DNA of 64,000 nt from Halomonas halodenitrificans DSM 735 (GTDB lineage: Bacteria > Pseudomonadota > Gammaproteobacteria > Pseudomonadales > Halomonadaceae), in the NCBI RefSeq assembly GCF_000620045.1, contig NZ_JHVH01000002.1, positions 62,001 through 126,000 on the forward strand, given 5' to 3'. A program made the position numbers and the translations under genes. Shown here piece after piece: positions 16,132-24,235 of the stretch. How positions within the stretch are numbered: position 1 is the first letter of the stretch; each line of letters starts with the position of its first letter. The notes beneath the pieces were generated by a model. The model was not told the origin of the DNA, ran no database searches, and saw only the letters and a list, made by a program, of their open reading frames with translations.

Positions 16132-17298
16132 TCAGGCGTCGACCCATAGTTGCCGGTAGATCTCGATGATCTCGTCGGCGTCGGGAGCGCGGGGGTTGTT
16201 GCCGGGTGAACCGGAGGCCAGCGCCTGTTCGGCCATGCTGGGCATGAGTTCGAAGAAGCGTTTCCGCTCGATGCCGAACTGCTCGGGCGTGGGTACCTGC
16301 AGCTCTTCATTGAGGGCCCTGAGTTCGTCGAGCAGCTTGTGGTTGGCTGCATCATCGTCGTCCTGTTCCCCGGCCACACCGATGGCGCGGGCGCAGTCGG
16401 CGTAGCGCTCAGGCGCAGCGGGTATCGAATAGGCGGTCACGCTGGGCAACAGCATGGCGTTGGAAAGCCCGTGAGGCACATGGAAGTGGGCCCCGATGGG
16501 GCGGCTCATGCCATGCACCAGGGCCACTGAAGCGTTGGAGAACGCGATTCCAGCCAGGGTGGAGCCCAGCATCATGGCCTTGCGGGCCTGCTGGTCATCG
16601 CCCTGATGGTAGGCGCGGCGCAGGTTCGGACCGATCAAGCGCATCGCCGAGAGCGCCTGGCTGTCGCTGTAGGGATTACGCTTCTGGCTGACGTAGGCCT
16701 CGATCGCATGGGTCAGCGCATCGATGCCGGTATCGGCAGTGGTACGCGGCGGCACGCTAAGGGTGAGACGGTAGTCGATCAGCGCCGCCACCGGCATGAA
16801 GCCGATGCCGACGCAGAGCATTTTTTCGTCACTGGTTTCGTCGGTGATGATGGTGAATCGGGTGGCCTCGGAGCCGGTACCCGCGGTGGTGGGTATCGCG
16901 ATGATCGGTAACCCCGCCTCGGTTACCTGACGGGGAAACTTGTAGTCGCGCATTTCGCCGCCGTGCTTGGCGAGTATTGCAATCGCCTTGGCACTGTCTA
17001 TGGGACTGCCGCCGCCCAAGGCGATCAGGCCGTCGTAGCTGCCGTCGCGCGCCATTTCCACGCCGGCCTGAATGGAGCCGACGGTGGGCTCAGGCACGGT
17101 GGCGTCGAAGACATCTGCCACGACCTTGTGCTCGGCAAGAATCTCTTGAAGCCGGCTGACGTGGCCGAGCTGCACCATCGTCTTGTCGGTGATGATCAGT
17201 GGACGCCGACAACCGAGGCTGGCCAGCACGGCGGGCAGTTCTTGACTGGCATTGTCGCCGATCTGCATGAGGCGGGGCAGGATAATCTGAGTCGACAT
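16132..17298 (-). CDS. Iron-containing alcohol dehydrogenase (group III)
   Basis: This 388-residue protein belongs to the Fe-dependent alcohol dehydrogenase family (as in FucO, YiaY and butanol dehydrogenases). The NAD-binding region has GGGSPIDSAKAIAI (about residue 100) and PTTAGTGSEATRFTI. Metal-binding residues fall in LIDYRLTLSVPP, GIDALTHAIEAY and VHGMSRPIGAHFHVPHG. The ATG at 17298 follows GGGAG. The family oxidises many primary alcohols or reduces aldehydes, so the substrate is unknown. It lies 116 bp upstream of the binding-protein gene on the same strand, but nothing proves a joint pathway. Confidence 0.85.
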   Translation of the reverse strand: MSTQIILPRLMQIGDNASQELPAVLASLGCRRPLIITDKTMVQLGHVSRLQEILAEHKVVADVFDATVPEPTVGSIQAGVEMARDGSYDGLIALGGGSPIDSAKAIAILAKHGGEMRDYKFPRQVTEAGLPIIAIPTTAGTGSEATRFTIITDETSDEKMLCVGIGFMPVAALIDYRLTLSVPPRTTADTGIDALTHAIEAYVSQKRNPYSDSQALSAMRLIGPNLRRAYHQGDDQQARKAMMLGSTLAGIAFSNASVALVHGMSRPIGAHFHVPHGLSNAMLLPSVTAYSIPAAPERYADCARAIGVAGEQDDDDAANHKLLDELRALNEELQVPTPEQFGIERKRFFELMPSMAEQALASGSPGNNPRAPDADEIIEIYRQLWVDA

Positions 17299-17401
17299 GG
17301 TGGCTCCCTTGAGGTTGTATTTGGACAATGAACGTCGGGCCTTTGTATCTTGGTAACATGCCCCCATACTAGTCGCCACACTTACTGCGGAAATCACTTT
17401 C

Positions 17402-18130
17402 ATGTCCGACTCTCGTGATCGCCGTTCCGCCCGCGCCGTTCCGTCCCGCCGGGAGCCCATGCGCCGTGCGCGCGAGCCCAAGGCAAGCGTGGGTGAGGTA
17501 GCCTATTTGCCGGTGGTCACCGTCAACGATACCGGCGCCTTTCTCGACTGGGGCCAGCCCAGCGATCTGCTGCTGCCCTATGGCGAGCAGCGGTTCCGCC
17601 CCAGCGTCGGCAAGCGGGTATTGGTGCGCATCTACGAGGATCAGCAGGGGCGGCCGGTGGCCTCCCAGAAGCTGGAGCGCTTCGTCGCCGATGAGGCCGA
17701 GGGGCTTTCTGCCGGCGATGAGGTGACCCTGGTGGTCGCGGAGCAGACCGATCTCGGCCTCAAGGCAGTAGTCAATCATCGCTTCTGGGGCCTGCTTTAC
17801 CGCGATGACCTGACCCGACCGCTGCGCCGCGGCCAGCGCCTGACCGGCTATGTGAAGCGATGGCGCGACGATGGACGCCTGGACCTCTCGCTGCTGCCTC
17901 CGGGCGAGGCGCGCCTGGACGTGGTGGGCGAGACGGTGCTCAAGGCGCTTCGCGAGAGCGGTGGTTACCTGCCGCTGGGCGACAAGAGCGATGCCGCCGA
18001 GATCAAGACGCGGCTGGGAGTGAGCAAGAATGCCTTCAAGCAGGCCATCGGCCGACTCTACAAGCGTCAACTGATTACCCTGGAACCTACCGGCATTCGC
18101 CTGGTGCCCGGGGCGTCGGCTGGCGACTAG
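17402..18130 (+). CDS. CvfB-like S1-domain RNA-binding protein
   Basis: The 242-residue protein resembles CvfB/YitL: repeated S1-type OB folds followed by a winged helix. Seen here are VAYLPVVTVNDTGAFLDWG with a DLLLPYGEQ strand (first S1 domain), a degenerate middle S1 (GDEVTLVVAEQTDLGLKAVV), a third near TGYVKRWRDDGRLDLSLLP, and a C-terminal wHTH (KTRLGVSKNAFKQAIGRLY). A basic arginine-rich tail at the N-terminus (residues 1-27) should aid RNA contact. It is divergent from the alcohol dehydrogenase with a 103-bp gap. Its role here is unknown. Confidence 0.85.
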   Translation: MSDSRDRRSARAVPSRREPMRRAREPKASVGEVAYLPVVTVNDTGAFLDWGQPSDLLLPYGEQRFRPSVGKRVLVRIYEDQQGRPVASQKLERFVADEAEGLSAGDEVTLVVAEQTDLGLKAVVNHRFWGLLYRDDLTRPLRRGQRLTGYVKRWRDDGRLDLSLLPPGEARLDVVGETVLKALRESGGYLPLGDKSDAAEIKTRLGVSKNAFKQAIGRLYKRQLITLEPTGIRLVPGASAGD

Positions 18131-18212
18131 CCGAGCCGGCCGCTCGTCTTGGTACCGCCACCCCCCTGCGCCATACTGGCCCTATTCATACTCTCGACCG
18201 GAAACCGACCCC

Positions 18213-19181
18213 ATGAGCGAACGTGCGCTGAAGATCGGCGTGGTGATGGATCCCATCGTGGACATCACCTACAAGAAGGATTCTTCCCTGGCCCTGCTGT
18301 GGGCCGCCCGGGATCGCGGCGCCTCGCTGCACTACCTGGAACCCGGTGACATCTTCCTGCGCGACGGCCGCGCCTTCGGCCGCATGTGCGATCTCGAGGT
18401 GCATCGCGATCCCGGCCACTGGTTCGACCTGGGGGAGCCGGAGCCGCGGCCCCTGGGGGAGCTAGATGTGATCCTGATGCGTCAGGACCCGCCGGTGGAT
18501 ACCGACTTCCTCAATGCCGTATATCTGCTGGGATTCGCCGAGCGAGAGGGTGTGCTGGTGGTCAACCCCACCCGGGCACTGCTCGAGTGCAACGAGAAGC
18601 TCTTCGCCCAGCAGTTCCCGCAGTGCTGTGCGCCAACGCTGGTCTCCTGCAGCGACACCGAGTTGCGTGCCTTCCACGCCGAACACGGCGATGTCATCTT
18701 CAAGCCGCTGGACGGCATGGGCGGCAGCGGTATCTTCCACCTCGGGCCCGAGGGGCGCAATCTGGGCGCGGTGATCGAGACCCTCACCGAACGTGGTCGG
18801 CGCCAGATCATGGCCCAGCGCTATCTGCCCGAGATCAAGGACGGCGACACTCGTATCCTGCTGGTGGATGGCGAGCCGGTGCCTTATGGCCTGGCCCGTG
18901 TGCCCATGGCCGGTGAGACCCGCGGTAACCTGGCCGCCGGTGGCAACGGGATAAGCCGTGAGCTGACCGAGCGAGATCATTGGCTGATCGGCCAGGTGCA
19001 GCCGATGATTCGTGAGAAAGGGTTGTTGTTTGTGGGCCTCGATGTAATCGGTGACTACATTACCGAGATCAACGTGACCAGCCCCACCTGCGTGCGCGAG
19101 ATCGATGATCAACGTGGTACCGATATCGCCGGCCTGCTGATGGATGCCATCGAGCGTCGCCTGGCGACGATGCGAGGCTAG
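18213..19181 (+). CDS. gshB: Glutathione synthetase
   Basis: GshB (322 aa) joins gamma-glutamylcysteine and glycine with ATP. It aligns with E. coli GshB along its whole length: GVVMDPIVDITYKKDSSLA at the start, the ATP-grasp glycine loop KPLDGMGGSGIF (about residue 165), and GNLAAGG and EINVTSPTCVREI at the end. In Pseudomonas gshB is followed by tonB, yqgE and ruvX. The same order is seen here, except that tonB has decayed. Confidence 0.97.
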   Translation: MSERALKIGVVMDPIVDITYKKDSSLALLWAARDRGASLHYLEPGDIFLRDGRAFGRMCDLEVHRDPGHWFDLGEPEPRPLGELDVILMRQDPPVDTDFLNAVYLLGFAEREGVLVVNPTRALLECNEKLFAQQFPQCCAPTLVSCSDTELRAFHAEHGDVIFKPLDGMGGSGIFHLGPEGRNLGAVIETLTERGRRQIMAQRYLPEIKDGDTRILLVDGEPVPYGLARVPMAGETRGNLAAGGNGISRELTERDHWLIGQVQPMIREKGLLFVGLDVIGDYITEINVTSPTCVREIDDQRGTDIAGLLMDAIERRLATMRG

Positions 19182-19219
19182 GCGCGCGAGCCGCCGTCCT
19201 CTTCGGGGTCAGCGGCGCA

Positions 19220-19395
19220 TGGGGGTGGAGGTTGGCCGCCATGGCGGGTGGCGTCGGGCGGAGATGGTACAATCGTCTGGACATTCCGAACTCGACCGGG
19301 CCGCGCTGGATACCGTCCACGGTGCCGGCCCGTATCGCCCCTTCGATGCGGGCCTGGGCAACCTGGACGCATTCTTCATGGTCCGCGCCTGTTGA
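19220..19395 (+). pseudogene. tonB C-terminal remnant
   Basis: The frame ending at 19395 encodes SSGHSELDRAALDTVH followed by GPYRPFD and a final FFMVRAC. This is the ending of a TonB energy-transducer domain, in which an SSGxxxLDxAAL motif is followed by a PFPP-like segment and a last beta strand. Only about the last 50 residues can be recognised. The membrane anchor, the proline-rich spacer and the first half of the domain are missing, and no start or ribosome site fits. The slot between gshB and yqgE is where Pseudomonas and relatives carry tonB, which supports decay in place. Confidence 0.65.
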
Positions 19396-19445
19396 GTCGG
19401 CCAAGGCAATAATTTCGGCGTGCGCTAGAACCGCCGGGGAGTCTC

Positions 19446-20018
19446 ATGCAATCCGTGGAAAACTTCGGCCTGAAAGATCACTTCCTGCTGGCAATGCCGC
19501 ACCAGGAAGATCCCAATTTCGCCGGCACGCTCGGCTATCTGTGTGACCATGACGAGAAGGGCACCATGGGCGTCATCGTCAATCGCCCCCTCGAACTGAC
19601 CCTGGAGGCGCTGTTCGAGCAGCTCGACCTCGGCGGCGAGGAGAGCCCGCATCGCAATGCGCCGGTCTACTTCGGCGGTCCGGTGCACAAGGATCGCGGC
19701 TTTATCCTGCACCGTGGCGACAGCGCCGACTGGGACTCCAGTATCCAGGTTACCGATGAAGTCGCCCTGACCACCTCCATGGATATGCTCCAGGCACTGG
19801 CCGCCGGCCAGGGTCCCGAGCACTTCCTGGTATGCCTGGGCTGTGCCGGCTGGGAGTCGGGCCAGCTCGAGACCGAGCTGCTCGATAACGCCTGGCTCAC
19901 CGTGGAAGGACGCAGCGATATTCTCTTCGAGGAGCCGCCCGAGCAGCGACTGGGTGCCGCCGCCGGTGTTCTCGGCGTTGACCTCAACCTGATGACTCGC
20001 GAGGCGGGACACTCATGA
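19446..20018 (+). CDS. yqgE: UPF0301 protein YqgE/AlgH
   Basis: This 190-residue cytosolic protein belongs to UPF0301. The family signatures are LKDHFLLAMP at the start, GTMGVIVNRPLELTLEAL near residue 38, VYFGGPVHKDRGFILH and CLGCAGWESGQLETEL. AlgH was linked to alginate regulation in Pseudomonas, but the biochemical role is unsettled. It is followed by ruvX after 13 bp, the usual pairing. Confidence 0.93.
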   Translation: MQSVENFGLKDHFLLAMPHQEDPNFAGTLGYLCDHDEKGTMGVIVNRPLELTLEALFEQLDLGGEESPHRNAPVYFGGPVHKDRGFILHRGDSADWDSSIQVTDEVALTTSMDMLQALAAGQGPEHFLVCLGCAGWESGQLETELLDNAWLTVEGRSDILFEEPPEQRLGAAAGVLGVDLNLMTREAGHS

Positions 20019-20031
20019 ATCGGGGGCGCTG

Positions 20032-20475
20032 ATGGCCAGACAGGGTGAGCGATTGATCCTGGGGTTCGACTTCGGCACCCGACGCATCGGTGTGGCGGTC
20101 GGCAACGAACTGCTGGGCAGTGCCCGGGAGCTCGATCCCTTGCCGGCTCGGGAGGGCATTCCCGACTGGGGGCAGGTGGAACGCCTGGTGAAGGAGTGGC
20201 AGCCCGACCTCTTCGTGGTAGGCCTGCCGCTCACGGCGGCGGGCGAAGAGCAGGAAATGAGCACCCGCGCCCGCAAGTTTGGCAAGCGCCTGTTTGGTCG
20301 TTACGGGGTGCCCTGCGAGATGATCGATGAACGGGGCTCCACCGGTGAGGCCAAGGTGATCGCCCGGGAGCGCGGCCATCGCGGCAGCTGGCGCGACGAG
20401 GGCGTCGATGGCATCAGTGCGGTACTGATCGTCGAGCGCTGGTTCGTCGCCCGGGAAGGGCTGCCCGGGCGTTGA
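20032..20475 (+). CDS. ruvX: Putative Holliday junction resolvase / pre-16S rRNA nuclease YqgF (RuvX)
   Basis: The 147-residue protein has the RNase H-like fold of YqgF: LILGFDFGTRRIGVAVG (catalytic Asp at about residue 12), VVGLPLTAAGEEQEMSTRAR, and MIDERGSTGEA in place of the usual DERLTTxxA, then DGISAVLIVERW. In E. coli YqgF matures the 5' end of 16S rRNA. The DERGSTGEA variant keeps the acidic residue and the serine/threonine. Confidence 0.93.
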   Translation: MARQGERLILGFDFGTRRIGVAVGNELLGSARELDPLPAREGIPDWGQVERLVKEWQPDLFVVGLPLTAAGEEQEMSTRARKFGKRLFGRYGVPCEMIDERGSTGEAKVIARERGHRGSWRDEGVDGISAVLIVERWFVAREGLPGR

Positions 20476-20479
20476 GGCC

Positions 20480-21112
20480 TCAGGCGGCGTCGCCGTGCTT
20501 GAAGTCGCCCACCGAGACACCGGCGAACTTTTCCAGGAAAAATACCAGGGTGGCGGGATGGCGGAAGTGCTCCTCGAAGGCCTCTCGCTCGGCGCGACGG
20601 CGTCGCGTCACGCTGGCGTGGTAGCCGTCGTCGGCCCTGATCACGGTGACCCGCGATTCGCGCTCTTCATCATGGATCCTGGCCTGTAGCGGGCCTTCTC
20701 TCTCATCCAGTAGTTTCTCCAGCTGCCGTGCGGCCTCCAGCTCCTCGGGCGTGGCCCAGAGTGCCTGATCGCGGTCGCCGTAGCGATAGAGTATCACGAC
20801 CAGCAGCAGCGAGAAGATCGTGCTGACCAGCATCCAGGTGAGCAGTTCGCCGGGCAGGGACATGCTGAACACCGCCCACAGCTGCGCCAGGGCCGCCACC
20901 GCCAGTACCGCCGCCAGCGGTCGCCACAGGCGCGGGTTCATGAAGCCGCGCCTGAGGATATAGCCCCAGAGTCCAACCACCGCCACGGCTCCCAGGGCCA
21001 GCTGGACCAGTGAGAGTGCGGTGCCGCCGCCGGCCAGCAGGGCAATGGCCCCAATCAGCAGCAGCAAGGTGTAGAAGAGTGCCAGGAGCCGGTAGGCGCG
21101 GTGAAGGTTCAT
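20480..21112 (-). CDS. Four-helix membrane protein with charged cytoplasmic tail, unknown
   Basis: From the ATG at 21112 (GAGG 8 bp upstream) the protein has 210 residues. Four hydrophobic helices lie in roughly the first 130 residues (LLALFYTLLLLIGAIALL, LVQLALGAVAVVGLWGYI, a third ending at AVF and a fourth, TIFSLLLVVILY). A highly charged soluble tail follows, rich in E and R. I do not recognise the family. The gene converges on ruvX, with the two stop codons in a TGAGGCCTCA palindrome, and is downstream of pyrB with a 73-bp gap, so it might be cotranscribed with pyrB. Confidence 0.6.
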   Translation of the reverse strand: MNLHRAYRLLALFYTLLLLIGAIALLAGGGTALSLVQLALGAVAVVGLWGYILRRGFMNPRLWRPLAAVLAVAALAQLWAVFSMSLPGELLTWMLVSTIFSLLLVVILYRYGDRDQALWATPEELEAARQLEKLLDEREGPLQARIHDEERESRVTVIRADDGYHASVTRRRRAEREAFEEHFRHPATLVFFLEKFAGVSVGDFKHGDAA

Positions 21113-21185
21113 GTCGAGGTGCCTCATGCCGCCAGAGAGGAAGGTTTCCCTCAGCATAGGCGAGGACGCCAGAACTGCGCGTTGC

Positions 21186-22214
21186 CTACAGCGCCGGGTC
21201 GTCAACGCCCAGGCGCGGCGGCACGAACCAGCGTACCGGACGCATCTCCCTTTCGATCAGCCCGTCCACCTCGAGCAGGGTGGCGAAGATCGCCATGCGC
21301 ACCGGAATGCCGTTGTCGGTCTGGCGGAATACCGCCAGGCGTGGGTCACCGTTGAGGTCGACGTCGAGGTCGTTGGCCTCGGGGCGACTATCGCGGGGCA
21401 GCGGGTGCATGACCAGGGTGTCGCGCCCGCAGCGGGCGTCGAGGAAGGCGCGGTCCACGGTGAAGTCGCGTGACAGGCTGAAGCCCTCGCTCATCTCGGC
21501 GGTAAAGCGCTCCTTCTGGATTCGAGTGGTGTAGAGCACGTCCACATCGGCATAGTCATGGGCCAGGCTATCGCGCTGCTCGACGCGATGGCCGCGGGAG
21601 GTCACCAGGTCGATCAGATGGCTGGGCATCTCCAGCCCCGGAGGCGCCACCAGGGTGATGCGCATGGGCGCATGGAGTGACAGCAGCTTGATCAGCGAAT
21701 GCACGGTACGCCCGTACTTGAGGTCGCCGGTCATCAGCACATGGGCGCCGGAGAGCCCCTTGCCCAGCCGGGTAAACTCCTTGTCGATCGTATAGAGGTC
21801 GAGCAGTGCCTGGCTGGGGTGCTCGCCGGGTCCGTCGCCGCCGTTGATCACCGGCACGTGAGTGGCGGCGGCGAATTCCGCCACCGAGCCGAGTTCCGGA
21901 TGGCGCATCACGATGGCGTCGCAGTAGCCGCTCATCACGCGGCTGGTGTCGTAGAGCGACTCGCCCTTGGCCATGGACGAGAAGGTGAATCCGGTGGTAT
22001 CGCAGACGCTGCCACCCAGGCGGCAGAAGGCGGCGTGGAAGCTGACCCGCGTACGAGTGCTGGCCTCGAAGAAGAGGTTGCCGAGCACGGCCCCTTCCAG
22101 CACGCGGGTAACCTGGCGTCGCTGGGCGATGGGTTCCATGCGGGCGGCTACCCGCATCAGATGGTCGACATCGTCGCGGGACAGGGAATCGACAGAGAGC
22201 AGGTGGTGACTCAT
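21186..22214 (-). CDS. pyrB: Aspartate carbamoyltransferase catalytic subunit
   Basis: PyrB (342 aa) condenses carbamoyl phosphate and aspartate, the first pathway-specific step of pyrimidine synthesis. The carbamoyl-phosphate site FEASTRTRVSF (about residue 49), the VMRHPELG segment, GDLKYGRTVHSL and HPLPRDSRPE are all intact. It is about 30 residues longer than E. coli PyrB at the C-terminus. Neither pyrI nor the pyrR and inactive pyrC genes that flank pyrB in pseudomonads are adjacent. Confidence 0.95.
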   Translation of the reverse strand: MSHHLLSVDSLSRDDVDHLMRVAARMEPIAQRRQVTRVLEGAVLGNLFFEASTRTRVSFHAAFCRLGGSVCDTTGFTFSSMAKGESLYDTSRVMSGYCDAIVMRHPELGSVAEFAAATHVPVINGGDGPGEHPSQALLDLYTIDKEFTRLGKGLSGAHVLMTGDLKYGRTVHSLIKLLSLHAPMRITLVAPPGLEMPSHLIDLVTSRGHRVEQRDSLAHDYADVDVLYTTRIQKERFTAEMSEGFSLSRDFTVDRAFLDARCGRDTLVMHPLPRDSRPEANDLDVDLNGDPRLAVFRQTDNGIPVRMAIFATLLEVDGLIEREMRPVRWFVPPRLGVDDPAL

Positions 22215-22303
22215 CGGCGTGGCCTTGGCTGGGGCGAATGGATGGCCGCTAGTGTAGCGCCGAGGGCGGCCGAGCTCATCGGTTGTTGCATCAGTTGTTG
22301 TGA

Positions 22304-22320
22304 GTCGTTTTATAAACGAC
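22304..22320. terminator. Short hairpin downstream of the IclR-type gene
   Basis: GTCGTTT-TAT-AAACGAC is a perfect 7-bp inverted repeat between the pyrB start and the iclR stop. It could end the iclR transcript (minus strand) or be an operator for pyrB. It has no T-run after it on the minus strand. Confidence 0.3.
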
Positions 22321-22345
22321 GGCGTCTTCCAGGTCCCGCTGGTAA

Positions 22346-23173
22346 TTATTGCGCCTGCGGAGTGTGCCCGCCCAGCTGGGCGGTAATCTCGGTGGCGGTG
22401 TCGCGCACCAGGGCCCCCAGCTCCAGCAGGCGTGCCTCGGGGATGCGCGCTACCGGTCCTGAGACCGAGATGGCGGCCAGCGGCGTGCCATGCTCATCGT
22501 GGATGCAGGCGGCCACGCAGTGCAGGCCGATGGCGTGTTCTTCGCGGTCGCAGGCGAAGCCTTGCCGACGAACCTCCGCGAGCCCCTCGCGTAGGGTCTC
22601 GATGGTGTGCAAGGTGTTCTCGGTGACCTGTGGCAGACCACGCTCCTGGATAATGCGTTCGAGTTCGTCCTCGGATAACCAGGCCATCAGGGCCTTGCCC
22701 ACGCCGGAAGCGTGCAGCGGAGCGCGGGAGCCGAGACGCGTGATCATGCGCATCATCTGCGGCGATTCGCTCTGGGCGAGGAATACCGCAGTGCCGTCAT
22801 CGCGGATGCCGAGGTTGGCGGTCTCGCCGGTATGGGCGGTCAGGCGTCGCAGGAAGGGACGGCTGGAAGCGACGAAGTCACGCGCTTCCAGGAAGCTGTT
22901 GCCGATGCGGAAGGTCTTGACGTCGATCTTCCAGACGCCGATTTCGTTATCCTGGGTGATGAACCCCTGACTCTGCAGCGCCTGCAGCAGGCGGTGGGTG
23001 GTGGAGGGGGCCAGGTCGGCCTGTTCGGCGAGCTCCGAGAGCGCCAGGCCCCCGGGGTGCCCGGCCAGGCGCTCCAGAAGGTTGAGGCCGCGAACCAGCG
23101 ACTGACTATGGCCGCCGCTGGCCTTGCCCGACCCCGCGGGGCGCCCCGCGGTCCTGCGCTTGACTTCACTCAC
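22346..23173 (-). CDS. IclR-family transcriptional regulator (IclR/AllR-like)
   Basis: The 275-residue protein has a basic start (KRRTAGRPAGSGK), a winged helix (SLVRGLNLLERLA, LAEQADLAPSTTHRLLQAL) and a C-terminal effector domain (HTGETANLGIRDDGTAVFL, LHASGVGKALMAW, AISVSGPVARIPEARL). This layout is closest to IclR/AllR-type proteins, which often bind glyoxylate or pyruvate. I chose GTG 23173, preceded by TAAGGAG with 7-bp spacing; upstream ATG codons lack a ribosome site. A palindrome in the IclR TGGAA-N5-TTCCA style lies in front of the gene, and a near copy precedes glcB, so autoregulation and control of malate synthase are proposed. Confidence 0.9.
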   Translation of the reverse strand: MSEVKRRTAGRPAGSGKASGGHSQSLVRGLNLLERLAGHPGGLALSELAEQADLAPSTTHRLLQALQSQGFITQDNEIGVWKIDVKTFRIGNSFLEARDFVASSRPFLRRLTAHTGETANLGIRDDGTAVFLAQSESPQMMRMITRLGSRAPLHASGVGKALMAWLSEDELERIIQERGLPQVTENTLHTIETLREGLAEVRRQGFACDREEHAIGLHCVAACIHDEHGTPLAAISVSGPVARIPEARLLELGALVRDTATEITAQLGGHTPQAQ

Positions 23174-23241
23174 CCTGCTGCTCCTTATGCCATGGCTTCG
23201 CAGGCACAGCATACCCTGTCGGCAGGCACCTGTCGCGTCTT

Positions 23242-23256
23242 CGGAAATCACTTCCA
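23242..23256 (-). promoter_or_regulatory. IclR-type operator upstream of the iclR-family gene
   Basis: Read on the minus strand the site is TGGAAGTGATTTCCG, a TGGAA-N5-TTCCA palindrome with one mismatch, 69 bp before the GTG start. It differs at two positions from the site before glcB (TGGAAGTGTTTTCCA at 50527-50541). The IclR consensus known from E. coli is TGGAAATnATTTCCA. Confidence 0.6.
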
Positions 23257-23281
23257 CTAACTCTTTTCGGGGCTTCCGGGA

Positions 23282-24067
23282 TCAGCGATCCTGCCATACG
23301 GGGCGGCGTTTCTCGATAAAGGCGTCGATGCCTTCGGCGACGTCTTCGGCCAGCATGTTGTCGGCCATCACATCGCCGGAGAAGGCGTAGGCTTCGTCCA
23401 GGGGCATGTGCAGCTGGCGCTGGAACATCGCCTTTCCGGTGCGCACCGCCACCGCACTCTTGGCGCAGATGCTGCCGGTGAGGTCGGCGACGGCTTCGTC
23501 GAGCCGCTCATCGTCGGCGACGCGATTGATCAGTGCCCAGTCGCGGGCGGTGTCGGCATCGATGAATTCACCGGTTAGCAGCATCTCCACGGCGCGCTTG
23601 CGGGCCACATTGCGTGACAGTGCCACCGCCGGGGTGGAGCAGAACAGCCCGGCGTTGATACCCGAGACGGCGAAGCGTGCCGAGCGGGCGGCCACGGCCA
23701 GGTCACAGCTCGCTACCAGCTGGCAGCCTGCGGCGGTGGCGATGCCTTGTACCCGGGCGATCACCGGCACCGGCAGATCGACGATGGCCTGCATCACGCC
23801 GGCGCAGCGGGCGAAGAGGTCCTGGAAGTAGGCCTTGTCGTCCTGGGTGCGCATCTGCTTGAGGTCGTGACCGGCGCAGAAGGCGCGGCCCTCGGCGGCT
23901 ATCACCACGCAGCGTACGCTACCGTCATCGGCGAGTCGTTCGAGCTCTCCCCCCAGTGCTTCGAGCATTTCCTCGGAGAGGGCATTGAAGCTTCCCGGAC
24001 GGTTGAGGGTCAGGGTGGCCAAGCCGCCGATATCGTGGCGCAGTACCGCCGGGGTCATCTCGCTCAT
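23282..24067 (-). CDS. Crotonase-superfamily protein, ECHDC3-like, lacking both catalytic glutamates
   Basis: The 261-residue protein has the enoyl-CoA hydratase fold: LTLNRPGSFNALSEEML, the CoA/oxyanion segment AFCAGHDLKQM (about residue 65) and GIATAAGCQLVASCDLAVA (about 107). In hydratases two glutamates act on water. Here the first position is Q (GCQL instead of GCEL) and the second falls on G (FAVSGINAG), so normal hydratase chemistry is unlikely. The FCSTPAVALSR segment resembles ECHDC3-type proteins. The ATG at 24067 follows GGAG. The gene is upstream of the IclR-family gene on the same strand, so the two probably share a transcript. Confidence 0.85.
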   Translation of the reverse strand: MSEMTPAVLRHDIGGLATLTLNRPGSFNALSEEMLEALGGELERLADDGSVRCVVIAAEGRAFCAGHDLKQMRTQDDKAYFQDLFARCAGVMQAIVDLPVPVIARVQGIATAAGCQLVASCDLAVAARSARFAVSGINAGLFCSTPAVALSRNVARKRAVEMLLTGEFIDADTARDWALINRVADDERLDEAVADLTGSICAKSAVAVRTGKAMFQRQLHMPLDEAYAFSGDVMADNMLAEDVAEGIDAFIEKRRPVWQDR

Positions 24068-24147
24068 GGGAGTCTCCTGATTGTTGTTTGGGCTGGTCTT
24101 GGATGCCACAGCCTAGCGCACCGGGCCGCGCTCATGCATTGCGACCT

Positions 24148-24160
24148 TGGAAGCTTTCCA
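24148..24160. promoter_or_regulatory. TGGAA-N3-TTCCA palindrome upstream of the crotonase gene
   Basis: TGGAA-GCT-TTCCA lies about 80 bp before the start of the ECHDC3-like gene. The half-sites match those of the IclR-type boxes in this window, but the spacer is 3 bp rather than 5, so it may or may not be bound by the same protein. Confidence 0.35.
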
Positions 24161-24176
24161 TTGGGCCTGAACGCAA

Positions 24177-24203
24177 GCCGCCGCGTCGGTGAGACGCGGC
24201 GGC
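24177..24203 (-). terminator. Terminator hairpin downstream of serA
   Basis: GCCGCCGCGTC-GGTGA-GACGCGGCGGC is a perfect 11-bp GC-rich stem, 32 bp after the serA stop on the minus strand. Only a weak T-rich stretch follows it. Confidence 0.65.
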
Positions 24204-24235
24204 GAGAGCTGCAGTGCTGGTCAGTCGTGGCGGTA

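Noticed and set aside
19232-19546. Plus-strand open frame overlapping the tonB remnant and the yqgE start
   Set aside because: A different frame from the TonB-like one, rich in serine and arginine, and running into yqgE out of frame.
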